Under the pieces are notes generated by a model that had not been told where the DNA came from, ran no database searches, and saw only the letters and a list, made by a program, of their open reading frames with translations. A stretch of DNA of 58,566 nt from Streptomyces beihaiensis (lineage in GTDB: Bacteria > Actinomycetota > Actinomycetes > Streptomycetales > Streptomycetaceae): positions 1 to 58,566 of the forward strand of contig NZ_JAPHNL010000223.1 of the NCBI RefSeq assembly GCF_026274175.1. The letters are read 5' to 3'. Shown one piece after another: positions 49,466-58,052 of this stretch; position 1 is the stretch's first letter; every line of letters begins with the position of its first letter. A program made the position numbers and the translations under genes.

Positions 49466-50551
49466 TCAGCTCTGCCGCAGGGGCGGCATCGGCAGCGGCA
49501 TCCCGTAGGCGGTGGCACCGGCGCCGACGCCGCCCTCACAGGTGTTCGGCGGTACGGTGCCCGAGCCTCGCGAGGACGGCTTCTCGGCGGCCCAGAACAT
49601 GTAGCCGAGCATTCCGGAGCTGCTGCCCGCTCCGTCGGGCGCGACGCTCTGTGTGAACGAACCCGTGGAGTTCTGCAGCGAGTTCGCGAAGTCCGTGCAC
49701 TCGGGCAACACCTTGCGCTGGTCGCTGATGTAGACGGAGCCGGTGAACTTGGCCGGCGCGAGCGGCGGCACCGGCGGAGAGTAGGTGGGCTTGCCGTCCA
49801 CGTGCTCCTGCCAGTTGGCGATGGCCGAGCTGGTGGAGGGCTGACGGGAGGGCACCATCGCGTTGGCGTAGTCGAGGACAGGAGTGTCGGTGCGCAGCCA
49901 GTCGCTGGTGGCCTTGCGGTTGATGTCGATGAGCCAGCGGTCACCGGCGGCGGTGTCGATGGTGAGCCGGGCTGCCGGGTCGGCACCCGTGGCGTCGTAC
50001 GGGTGCACGGACCGGTAGGCGTCGATGAAGGATTGCAGCCCGGCCAGGTCGGGGCCGGTGTTCTGTTCGTAGTCGATCTCGATGCCGACGCCGAGCCGGG
50101 AGGCGACGGCGGCGGCGTTCAGTCCGAGCTGCGTGGGGTTCTCGGCGAGAGCGGAGTCCCAGTCGTCGGTGTAGGTGATGCCGCCGATGGAGAGCATCAC
50201 GCGGATTCCGCGCGAGGTGAAGTAGTCGACGATGTCGGGCGTCATGCCCTTGGGCACGCCGCCCGCGGTCGTGGCGTCGTCCGTGTGATGCAGCAGTTTC
50301 AGCGGATTGACGAAGCTGAGGACGACGAGGTTGACGGACGGCCGCCCGTCCCCGCGGTCGATCAGCCAGTGGTTCTTGGAGTCGAACTCGCTCACGTCCC
50401 GCACCGTGCCCCAGACGCAGGCGTCGTCACCGCAGTGCCAGGCACCGTAGATCTGCGGCGGGGTGAGAGTCGTGGCGGCCGAGGCGGGCGAGGCCAGTGG
50501 GGTGATGAGAGCAGTGAGCAGAGCCAGTACGCCGAGAAGTCTGAGACGCAT
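49466..50551 (-). CDS. Secreted GH18-family protein (chitinase 3)
   Basis: 361 aa from the ATG at 50551, with a strong GGAGGACCGG site. The signal peptide ends at ASAAT (~25). The barrel begins PPQIYGAWHCGDDAC, has VMLSIGGITYTDDW, and the catalytic strand is LGVGIEIDYEQNTGPDLAGL. It shows E-x-D-Y-E rather than the full D-x-x-D-x-D-x-E, so the first acidic position (D to G/V) is altered. The last Asp-Tyr-Glu is kept. It may be an active but divergent chitinase or a chitin-binding relative. A weak dre-like site is upstream. Confidence 0.83.
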   Translation of the reverse strand: MRLRLLGVLALLTALITPLASPASAATTLTPPQIYGAWHCGDDACVWGTVRDVSEFDSKNHWLIDRGDGRPSVNLVVLSFVNPLKLLHHTDDATTAGGVPKGMTPDIVDYFTSRGIRVMLSIGGITYTDDWDSALAENPTQLGLNAAAVASRLGVGIEIDYEQNTGPDLAGLQSFIDAYRSVHPYDATGADPAARLTIDTAAGDRWLIDINRKATSDWLRTDTPVLDYANAMVPSRQPSTSSAIANWQEHVDGKPTYSPPVPPLAPAKFTGSVYISDQRKVLPECTDFANSLQNSTGSFTQSVAPDGAGSSSGMLGYMFWAAEKPSSRGSGTVPPNTCEGGVGAGATAYGMPLPMPPLRQS

Positions 50552-50599
50552 CCGGTCCTCCGTGGCCGAAGGGAAGGGGGCGGCGCCGGAAGCGTGGCA

Positions 50600-50610
50600 G
50601 GTACAGACCA
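50600..50610 (-). promoter_or_regulatory. Weak dre-like half site upstream of GH18 protein 3
   Basis: On the minus strand it reads TGGTCTGTACC, three bases off the DasR core, about 50 bases before the start. Only suggestive. Confidence 0.3.
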
Positions 50611-50748
50611 AGTCGGCAAGAGGGCCCGAGCCGGCCGGCACGGACCGCGGCCCGCGCGGCGGCGCGGACGGGGTCCGCGAACCCCGTCTGCGCCGCAGCC
50701 GCGGTCAAGGCTCGACGAGAGCCGTCCGGCCGCACCCGGCGGACGCCC

Positions 50749-51582
50749 TCAGCGCAGTCCGGCGAACAGATCGTTCTCGGGGAGGGCCGCACCGGTGGTG
50801 TCCTGGACGCGTACGAAGGTCTCCACCCCCATCAACTCGGTGAACCTCTCCCGGCCCATCCCGAGGAAGAAGATGTTCTCGCTCTGGCTGGCGTGCGCGG
50901 CCAGCGCGTCGAACTTCTGACCGCCGAACGCGGTGGTGTCGACCCAGGTGCTGATCTCGTCGTCGGGCAGCCCGATCTCGGCCATGGCGGCGGTCTCGGC
51001 GGGGTCCGGCTCCGGAGCGTCCCCGCCGAACTCGCGCATCAGCTCCTGGAATCGCCGCATCATCGAGTGGGGCGCCGTGGTCCAGTACACCTTGGGCGTG
51101 AGCGACGTCGTCGCCAGTGCCGCCATCGTGATGCGGTTGGCCTGGATGTGGTCGGGGTGGCCGTAGAAGCCGTTCTCGTCGTAGGTGACGACCACATCGG
51201 GCCGGTAGCGCCGCATCAGTTCGGCGAGCCGCGCCGCGCCTTCCTCGACCGGGGTCTGCCAGAAGGATCCGGCCGCGCTGTTGCTCGGCCAGCCCATCAT
51301 CCCTGAGTCGGCGTAATCCAGCAGTTCAAGGTGGCTGATCTTGAGAATCTCGCAACTCGCCTCAAGTTCTTGCCGTCGCAGGCGGGCGACGGCCGCCGGA
51401 TCGTGTCCGGCCTCGCCCGGCTTGACGCCCCCTGGCCCGTCACCGCATCCGCCGTCGGTGCAGGTGACGAGAACGGTACGTACTCCCTCGGCCGCGTAGC
51501 GGGCGAGCACGCCTCCCGTACCGGTGGCCTCGTCGTCGGGGTGAGCGTGCACGGCCATGAGCGTCAAGGGGCCGTTGTTCAT
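50749..51582 (-). CDS. PIG-L family deacetylase (Mca/MshB-like)
   Basis: 277 aa from the ATG at 51582, after AGGAGG nine bases upstream. LTLMAVHAHPDDEATGTGG is the zinc-binding AHPDDE motif and FYGHPDHIQANR the second His motif. The length and the YWTTAP region fit mycothiol S-conjugate amidase (Mca) or related PIG-L enzymes, which hydrolyse the amide of mycothiol conjugates and so detoxify electrophiles. This is a paralogue-type gene without mycothiol neighbours; GlcNAc-deacetylase activity on another substrate remains possible. Confidence 0.88.
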   Translation of the reverse strand: MNNGPLTLMAVHAHPDDEATGTGGVLARYAAEGVRTVLVTCTDGGCGDGPGGVKPGEAGHDPAAVARLRRQELEASCEILKISHLELLDYADSGMMGWPSNSAAGSFWQTPVEEGAARLAELMRRYRPDVVVTYDENGFYGHPDHIQANRITMAALATTSLTPKVYWTTAPHSMMRRFQELMREFGGDAPEPDPAETAAMAEIGLPDDEISTWVDTTAFGGQKFDALAAHASQSENIFFLGMGRERFTELMGVETFVRVQDTTGAALPENDLFAGLR

Positions 51583-51805
51583 GGAGCAGTCCTCCTGTGT
51601 GCGGTCGACGCGTGTCGTCGACCGAGGCGGGGCGTATGTGTCTACGAGCAGTGCGGTGCCCGCGCGCCGGTCTTCTCGCCCGTGCAACAGCGTCGCCCGG
51701 ACGTGCTGTTCCCGACGCCGCAGGATCAGCGGACGGTCGTGCCGACAGGAGGGGTCGGCCGCCAGGAACCGGCCGTACCCGCGAGGCGGTTCGTGGCGAG
51801 GGCCG

Positions 51806-52243
51806 TCAGCCCTTCCGCAGTTCCTCGGCGAGCATCACGATGATGCCGCTGGGGCCGCGGACGTAGGCGAGCTTGTAGGTGTCCTGGTAGGTCGCCACAC
51901 CGCGCAGTGGACGGCATCCGTGCTTCGCGGCGGTCTCCAGGGCTTTGTCGATGTCGTCGACGGAGAAGGCGACGCGATGCATGCCGATCTCGTGGGGAAG
52001 AGTGGGTTGCGTCTCGATCGCTTCGGGGTGGATGTATTGGAAGAGTTCGAGGCGACCGTGACCGTCCGGGGTCTGGAGCATCGCGATGTCGGCGTGATTG
52101 CCGTCGAGGCCGACGGCGGTGTCGGCCCATTCGCCGCTCACCCTGTCACGGCCGAGGACCTCGAGCCCGAGGTCGGTGAAGAAGGAGATCGTCGCCTCAA
52201 GGTCGCGAACGGCGATACCGACGTTCTCAAGTCTGATGGCCAT
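51806..52243 (-). CDS. VOC-family (glyoxalase-like) protein
   Basis: 145 aa from the ATG at 52243 (ATG 52252 also possible). It has two beta-alpha-beta-beta-beta halves: RLENVGIAVRDLEATISFFT, then RLELFQYIHPEA, and MHRVAFSVDDIDKALETAAK followed by YVRGPSGIIVMLAE. Metal-ligand-like residues (His in MHRVAF, two Glu) are placed as in glyoxalase or dioxygenase relatives. Substrate unknown. About 200 bases separate its stop from the PIG-L start. Confidence 0.87.
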   Translation of the reverse strand: MAIRLENVGIAVRDLEATISFFTDLGLEVLGRDRVSGEWADTAVGLDGNHADIAMLQTPDGHGRLELFQYIHPEAIETQPTLPHEIGMHRVAFSVDDIDKALETAAKHGCRPLRGVATYQDTYKLAYVRGPSGIIVMLAEELRKG

Positions 52244-52454
52244 GCGCCGCATGCTACCGAGGCGCGAGCGGTGGGCGGGGCCGGCGGACGGTCACGGGCC
52301 GGACGTCGATCTGCTGGAAGACGGGCGGGTACGCCGTGCTCTGACGCGCCGCTCGTCGCCCGCGCGGGCGGAGGGTGCGCGTGGCGGACCGGAACCCGGG
52401 GGAATGCGGGGCCCTCGCACGCAGTTACTTCAGATGGTGTAACAATGCATGCTC

Positions 52455-52474
52455 ACATACCAACCGGTTAACCC
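52455..52474. promoter_or_regulatory. TetR-box-like palindrome upstream of the OYE gene
   Basis: ACATACCAACCGGTTAAC contains a perfect AACCGGTT core. The left half matches the common actinomycete TetR box ATACC-n-ACCGGT. No TetR gene is nearby. Confidence 0.4.
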
Positions 52475-52496
52475 CATGACCACCGAGGAGTCCTCC

Positions 52497-53621
52497 GTGA
52501 CCGGCACGACGCCCGCCTCCCGCGCGGCCCGGATACTGGCCCGCCCGATCGCGCTCAACGGCCTCACCGTCCCGAACCGGATCGTGATGGCGCCGATGAC
52601 CCGCATGTTCTCCCCCGGGGGCGTACCCGGCGACGACGTGCGCTCCTACTACGCGCGCCGAGCCGCCGCGGGCGTGGGCCTCATCGTCACCGAAGGCACG
52701 TACGTCGGTCACGAGTCGGCCGGGCAGAGCGACCGGGTGCCGCGGTTCCACGGCGAGCGGCAGCTGGCCGGGTGGGCCGAGGTCGCCGAGGACGTTCACG
52801 CGGCGGGCGGCACCATCGTCCCGCAGCTGTGGCACATCGGCATGGTCCGCAATCAGGGTGACGCCCCCCACCCGGACGCTCCCGCCGTCGGCCCCTCCGG
52901 CCTGACCACGGCGGGCGCCGAGGTCACCGGCAAGGTCATGACCCAGCAGGACCTGGACGACGTCGTCGGCGCGTTCGCGCAGGCCGCCGCGGACGCCGAG
53001 CGCATCGGCTTCGACGGTGTCGAGCTCCACGGCGCCCACGGGTACCTCGTGGACCAGTTCCTGTGGGAGGGCACCAACCGCCGCACCGACGCCTACGGCG
53101 GCGACCCGGTCTCCCGGACGAAGTTCGCCGCGGAGATCGTCGCGGCGGTCCGTGAGAAGGTCTCCCCGCACTTCCCGGTCATCTTCCGCTACTCCCAGTG
53201 GAAGCAGCAGGACTACACGGCCCGGCTCGCCGACACCCCGCAGGAGCTGGAGGCCATCCTCGCGCCGCTCGCGGCGGCCGGCGTCGACGTGTTCCACGCC
53301 TCCACGCGCCGGTACTGGCTGCCGGAATTCGACGGCTCCGACCTCAACCTGGCCGGCTGGACGAAGAAGCTCACCGGCAAGCAGGTCATCAGCGTCGGCT
53401 CGGTCGGCCTCGACGGTGACTTCGTGAACGCCTTCCGGGGCGAGGGCTCCCCGGTGAAGGGGATCGACAACCTCCTCGACCGACTGGAGGCCGAGGAGTT
53501 CGACATGGTCGCCGTCGGCCGTGCGCTGCTCCAGGACCCCGAGTGGGCCGTCAAGGTGCTCACCGACCGCTTCGACGAGCTGAAGCCGTACGACCCGGCG
53601 GCGGCCAAGACGCTGAGCTGA
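52497..53621 (+). CDS. Old-yellow-enzyme family NADH:flavin oxidoreductase / alkene reductase
   Basis: 374 aa from the GTG at 52497, which has GAGGAG six bases upstream; ATG 52476 is the alternative, and upstream starts fall inside the TetR-like box. FMN-binding barrel motifs: PIALNGLTVPNRIVMAPMTR, IVPQLWHIG, the active-site His pair in FDGVELHGAHGYLVDQFL, and later VAVGRALLQDPEW. It reduces activated alkenes with NAD(P)H in the cytoplasm. Probably used against electrophiles; regulated by an unlinked TetR protein if the box is real. Confidence 0.92.
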   Translation: MTGTTPASRAARILARPIALNGLTVPNRIVMAPMTRMFSPGGVPGDDVRSYYARRAAAGVGLIVTEGTYVGHESAGQSDRVPRFHGERQLAGWAEVAEDVHAAGGTIVPQLWHIGMVRNQGDAPHPDAPAVGPSGLTTAGAEVTGKVMTQQDLDDVVGAFAQAAADAERIGFDGVELHGAHGYLVDQFLWEGTNRRTDAYGGDPVSRTKFAAEIVAAVREKVSPHFPVIFRYSQWKQQDYTARLADTPQELEAILAPLAAAGVDVFHASTRRYWLPEFDGSDLNLAGWTKKLTGKQVISVGSVGLDGDFVNAFRGEGSPVKGIDNLLDRLEAEEFDMVAVGRALLQDPEWAVKVLTDRFDELKPYDPAAAKTLS

Positions 53622-53830
53622 CCCGGCGACCTGGGCGGGCACCGGGGACGGGGCCGCCTCCATGCGGCCACTTCGCACAGGTCGTCTGCCCAGGTCAGGA
53701 AGGTGGAGTGGCAAGACTGTCACGACATGTCGGGTTTTCCGGAATGGCGCCGGGGTACACGGCGGTGTGTACTGAGGACTGTCCGCCGGCGCCACCGTGA
53801 GGATGGCCGCCAGGGCAACAGAACGGTGCG

Positions 53831-54640
53831 ATGGCCATGAACCACAGGACGGCGGAGCCGGGCTCTGCCACAGAAGTCGTCTACGCCGGTTCGGTGTTCG
53901 GCGCGCCGTGCTGGGTGAGCCTGACCGGCCGCGATCTGGAAGCGACGCAGGAGTTCTACGGGGCGGTCCTGGGGTGGCGGTGGCGCCGCGCCAGCCTGGG
54001 CGACCGGTTCCGGATCGCGCTCGCGGACGCCGTACCCGTCGCCGGGGTCGCCGCGGTCGCCACGACCTGGCAGATCGCGGTGGCCTGGACGCCGTACTTC
54101 GCGGTGCCCGACGCGGACGAGGCCGCCGCGCGGGCCCAGGCGCGTGGCGGCACGGTGGCGGTCGGGCCGCTGCGGCTGCCGCCCGGCCGCGGGGCGCTGC
54201 TGGCCGACAGGGCGGGCGCGACGTTCGGGATCTGGGAGGGCGAACTGGTCGGCGGCTGGCAGGCGTGGCAACAGGCGGCACCGACCTTCATCACCCTGCA
54301 CACGCGCGACGCGATCGACGCGGCCATCTTCTACGGCGAGACGCTCGACTGGGCCTCGGACCGCCCCGGAAGCTGCGAGGTCGAGTACGAGGGCGACGAG
54401 GTCGTGCTGCGGCGTCAGGGCCGTGTGGTGGCGCGCCTCGAATCGGGCGCGGTCGAATCGGCCCCCGACCCCTCGGTCCGACCACACTGGCAGGTCCACT
54501 TCAGGGTGGCCGATGTGGCCGGGTGCGCGCGGGCAGCGGAGAAGCTGGGCGGAAGCGTGCTGGCGGAGGACGAGCGAGAGGCCGTGCTGTGCGATCCCGA
54601 CGGAGCCCAGTTCACGGTGAACGCGCGCCGGGAGGACTGA
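53831..54640 (+). CDS. Two-domain VOC-family protein
   Basis: 269 aa; the start is ATG 53831 or 53837. Two VOC repeats: CWVSLTGRDLEATQEFYGAV (~28-140) and FITLHTRDAIDAAIFYGETL (~155-265). The first half ends GALLADRAGATFGIWEG and the second AVLCDPDGAQFTVNARR, both typical strand endings. It resembles the CFP30B-type glyoxalase/bleomycin-resistance-like proteins of mycobacteria and Streptomyces. No enzyme activity can be assigned. About 200 bases separate it from the LAL regulator. Confidence 0.86.
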   Translation: MAMNHRTAEPGSATEVVYAGSVFGAPCWVSLTGRDLEATQEFYGAVLGWRWRRASLGDRFRIALADAVPVAGVAAVATTWQIAVAWTPYFAVPDADEAAARAQARGGTVAVGPLRLPPGRGALLADRAGATFGIWEGELVGGWQAWQQAAPTFITLHTRDAIDAAIFYGETLDWASDRPGSCEVEYEGDEVVLRRQGRVVARLESGAVESAPDPSVRPHWQVHFRVADVAGCARAAEKLGGSVLAEDEREAVLCDPDGAQFTVNARRED

Positions 54641-54843
54641 GCGTCCGGCGCGTGGTCTCGACCTGGACGAGGCTGCGCTGTGATCACGCGCGCCCTTGCG
54701 TCGCATCGAACCACCTGCCGCCGAGAACTGCCTGAACCCGAACCGACTTGATTAAGTACTACTAGATTGGGGAGAGTTGGCAGCAGGTGCGGGTGTGGTG
54801 ACGAGCGGGCGCCCAGTGGGTGGGCGCGGGGCGGGAGCATCGC

Positions 54844-57819
54844 GTGGCAGACGGGGACGCAGGAAGATCCGCGAGCACGATGACGGACCGCGTCCGTCCC
54901 CGGGCCACCGACCTGGTGGGCCGCGACGCGGAGGCCGATGCCCTCCACGACGCCCTGGACGACGCCCGCCGGTCACGGGGGACCGCGGTGTTCGTCGTGG
55001 GGGAACCCGGGATAGGCAAGACCAGACTGGTCACCGAGACGGCCGACCGGGCACTGGAGTCCGGGATGGTGGTTCTCAAGGGACGTTGCACGGCCACCGG
55101 CCCCTTCGTGCCCTACCGCCCGCTGAGCGAGGCACTGCTCTCGCTGGCCCGGACGCTGGAGGAGCCGCCCGCCGAACTCGGCCCGTACCTGCCCGTGCTG
55201 GGGCGTCTGGTACCCGAGTGGTGGACCGGCGAGGGCGTCGACCGGTCGCCCGTCGTTCTCGCCGAGGCCGTTCTGCGGCTGGCCTCCGCGCAGGGCAGGG
55301 GCCGCGGATGCCTCCTGGTCGTCGACGACCTGCACGACGCGGACCCGGAGACGCTGGCGATCATCGAGTACATAGCGGCCAACCTGGCGCATCAGCCGGT
55401 CGCCGTCGTCGCCACCGTACGCTCCGCCGCCTGCGCCGCGTCGGAACTCGCGAACGCCGTGGTCCAGCGCCGTGAGGGCCGACTCGTACCGATCGGCCGC
55501 CTCTGCGAACCGGACACGCACCGGCTGGCCGCCGCCTGCCTCGGCTGCCGCCCCGAAGAACTCCCGGTTGAGGTCTCCAGACGCGTCTTCGCGGACAGCA
55601 GCGGCATTCCCTTCGTGGCCGAGGAACTCATCCGCAGCATGCGGACAGCCAGGGAACTCCTCTGCCAGGACGGGAGGTGGCGGCTGGCGGGCTCCCCGCG
55701 CTCACGGGTGCCCTTCACGCTGGTGCGGGCGATCGAACAGCGGGCGGCCCGCCTCGGCCCCGGGGGAGCACGCATGCTGTCGGCAGCCGCCGTCCTCGGC
55801 CGCGGTTTCCCCCTCTCCGTGGTGCAGCGGTGCACCGATCTGGACGACAGCACCCTGCTGAGCTGCCTGCGCTCCGCTGTCGCGGACGGGCTCCTGGTAC
55901 CGGACGAGCGCGGGCCGGACTGGTACACGTTCGAACACCCGCTGGCCGAAGAGGCGCTGCTGGCCGGACTCACACCGGTGGACCGGGCCGCGCTGTCCCG
56001 CCGGGCGGCCGACGCCGTGGAGGAGCTGCACCCGGAACTGCCCGGCACGTGGTGCCACCTGGCGGCGCGACTGCGCCGCCAGGGCGGCGACCCGCCGGCG
56101 GCGGCCCAGCTGTACCTGGAGGTGGCACGGCGCGCGCTGGCCGGCAGCGGCCCGGGCACGGCCATCGCCCTGCTGGACGAGGCGCGGCAGACGCTGGGCG
56201 AGGAGAGCGAAGCATCCACCCATCGGGGTCTGCGCCGGGAACTGCTGGAGACGCTGCTCTTCGCCCTCGCCGACGACGGGCAGTTCGACCGGGCCCTGCA
56301 GGTCGCCGACGGGCTGCGGCAGATCGACGTGGAGGGGGAGACGACCCGACAGGTGGAGCTGCATGTGCGGCTGGCCCGGGCAGCGGAAGTCGCCGGCCGC
56401 TGGGACGAGGGGCTTCGCCAGGTGGAGCTGGCCAGGGCGCTGGTGCCGCGGGACGCCGACGTACGCCAGACCGCGGGCATCGACGCGGTCGAGGCGTTCC
56501 TCGTGGTGTCCCAGCCGGTGCACGGCTGCGTCGGGCGCAGTGAGGAACTGGCCCGCAGAGCCATCGAGGGCGCCGAGCGGCGCGGCGACCCGGCGCTGGC
56601 CTGCCAGGCATGGTACGCGGTGGGGTTCGCCAGCCGCAGGCGCTCGCTGAGCGAGTCCGACGAATGTTTCCGGCGCACGCTGCGGATCGCGACCGACAGC
56701 GACCTGATGATCTGGCGCAACCACGGACTCATCGGCCTGGGCAACAACGCCTGGCTCGCCGAGGCCACCACCGACGTGCTCGTCCACGCCCACAAGGAGG
56801 CTCTGCGCACCGGGTGCGTGAGCCTCGCCCACAACGCCGGCGCCATGCTGGCCTTCGACGCGGTGCTGCGCTCCCAGTTCGACCGGGCGGCCACCCTGCT
56901 CGACGGTGCCCTGGAGGAGACCGGACGGCTGAAACTGCATTCGGTCAGCCGGTATCTGCTCATGCTGCGCGCGGTCCTCGCGGCCCACCAGGGCAAGCGG
57001 GCGCAGATGCGCGCCACGCTGGCCGAGTTCCGGGCGCAGGGCGGGGAGCGCTCACGTGAGGCACCGCTGGCGCGGGGGCTGGCCGAACTGTTCTGCGCAC
57101 TGCTGACCGAGGACCCGAACAGCGCGGACATCGCCGCCGATCTGTCGGCCGCGCAGCCCGGGCAGGAGACCTTCTTCCACCTCTCGGGGCCGCACGGACT
57201 GATCCTGTTGCTCGGCACGCTCGACGGCCGCGCGGGCTGGGCGGAGCACGATCGGGTCAGCGCCGGCCAGGCCGGGCGGATGCGATGGAACCGGCAGTTC
57301 GTCGGCCTGTCCAAGGCGGTGCTGCTGGGCCGTGAGGGGCGAGCGGAGGAGGCACAGACCGCGCTCGACGCCGCGATGCGCAGCGCGGAGGTCTTCCCCA
57401 CGGCCCGGCACCTGGGACTGCGGCTGGTTGCCGACGCGGCCCTGGAGGGCGGCTGGGGACAGCCGTACCGCTGGCTCACAGAAGCCGAGGACTACTTCTA
57501 CCGGACCGGGGCGACGACCGTGGCCGATGCGTGCCGGGCACGGCTGCGCCGGCTCGGTGTTCTGCTGCGTCAGCGGCGCGTGGGCACCGACCAGATCCCC
57601 CCTCGGCTGCGCGCGGCGGGCGTCACCAGCCGCGAGTTCGACGTGTTCCGTCTGCTGGAGGGCCGACTGGGCAACAAGGCGCTGGCGGACCGGCTGCACA
57701 TCTCGGCCCGGACGGTGGAGAAACACGTCGCCAGTCTGCTGGCCAAGACCGGGGCGGGGGACCGGGCACGGTTGTGCGACTACGCCGCCGATGTCATGGC
57801 CGGCCTCAACGCCGGCTGA
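54844..57819 (+). CDS. LAL-type (large ATP-binding) LuxR-family regulator
   Basis: 991 aa from GTG 54844 (GGGAG upstream); ATG 54880 is another candidate. The N-terminal AAA/STAND ATPase has VFVVGEPGIGKTRLVTE (Walker A) and GCLLVVDDLHDADPETLAII (Walker B). A winged-helix/TPR-like middle (~300-880) is helical, with repeats rich in Leu/Ala/Arg. The C-terminal LuxR helix-turn-helix is GVTSREFDVFRLLEGRLGNK, then LADRLHISARTVEKHVASLL. LAL regulators are often pathway-specific activators in antibiotic clusters. It converges on the lanM end and may belong to that cluster. Confidence 0.93.
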   Translation: MADGDAGRSASTMTDRVRPRATDLVGRDAEADALHDALDDARRSRGTAVFVVGEPGIGKTRLVTETADRALESGMVVLKGRCTATGPFVPYRPLSEALLSLARTLEEPPAELGPYLPVLGRLVPEWWTGEGVDRSPVVLAEAVLRLASAQGRGRGCLLVVDDLHDADPETLAIIEYIAANLAHQPVAVVATVRSAACAASELANAVVQRREGRLVPIGRLCEPDTHRLAAACLGCRPEELPVEVSRRVFADSSGIPFVAEELIRSMRTARELLCQDGRWRLAGSPRSRVPFTLVRAIEQRAARLGPGGARMLSAAAVLGRGFPLSVVQRCTDLDDSTLLSCLRSAVADGLLVPDERGPDWYTFEHPLAEEALLAGLTPVDRAALSRRAADAVEELHPELPGTWCHLAARLRRQGGDPPAAAQLYLEVARRALAGSGPGTAIALLDEARQTLGEESEASTHRGLRRELLETLLFALADDGQFDRALQVADGLRQIDVEGETTRQVELHVRLARAAEVAGRWDEGLRQVELARALVPRDADVRQTAGIDAVEAFLVVSQPVHGCVGRSEELARRAIEGAERRGDPALACQAWYAVGFASRRRSLSESDECFRRTLRIATDSDLMIWRNHGLIGLGNNAWLAEATTDVLVHAHKEALRTGCVSLAHNAGAMLAFDAVLRSQFDRAATLLDGALEETGRLKLHSVSRYLLMLRAVLAAHQGKRAQMRATLAEFRAQGGERSREAPLARGLAELFCALLTEDPNSADIAADLSAAQPGQETFFHLSGPHGLILLLGTLDGRAGWAEHDRVSAGQAGRMRWNRQFVGLSKAVLLGREGRAEEAQTALDAAMRSAEVFPTARHLGLRLVADAALEGGWGQPYRWLTEAEDYFYRTGATTVADACRARLRRLGVLLRQRRVGTDQIPPRLRAAGVTSREFDVFRLLEGRLGNKALADRLHISARTVEKHVASLLAKTGAGDRARLCDYAADVMAGLNAG

Positions 57820-57827
57820 CGCGGGTC

Positions 57828-57857
57828 GTGCCCCGGGGCTCGACGGCCCCGGGGCAC
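57828..57857. terminator. Bidirectional terminator between convergent genes
   Basis: A perfect 12-bp stem (GTGCCCCGGGGC with GCCCCGGGGCAC) and a 6-base loop between the LAL regulator and the small peptide gene. Confidence 0.8.
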
Positions 57858-57863
57858 ACGGTG

Positions 57864-58052
57864 TCAATGCCACCCGGCCACGGTGGTCGGCCCGCCGCCC
57901 ACCACGGCCACGGCCGCCGCACCGACCGTGAGGCCGGTGAGAACGGCGACACGCATCCGCGCCTGTCTCATCGCCGCGGGGGACGGCTGCTCCTCGGCGT
58001 CGGTGTGGTCCTCCGGATCGGTCTGCGCGGTCGTCAGCTCATCGTCGTTCAT
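57864..58052 (-). CDS. Small peptide gene coupled to lanM (62 aa, one TM helix, no cysteine)
   Basis: 62 aa; the ATG at 58050-58052 lies inside the end of the lanM gene (14-base overlap), after GAAAGGGAGAACACC. The N-terminal ~28 residues are acidic (MNDDELTTAQTDPEDHTDAE), like a leader. The C-terminal half is a hydrophobic helix, MRVAVLTGLTVGAAAVAVVG, then GGPTTVAGWH. There is no Cys, so it cannot form lanthionines. It may be an unmodified peptide, an immunity or membrane-anchor protein, or a substrate for dehydration only. The overlap makes translation dependent on lanM. Confidence 0.6.
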   Translation of the reverse strand: MNDDELTTAQTDPEDHTDAEEQPSPAAMRQARMRVAVLTGLTVGAAAVAVVGGGPTTVAGWH

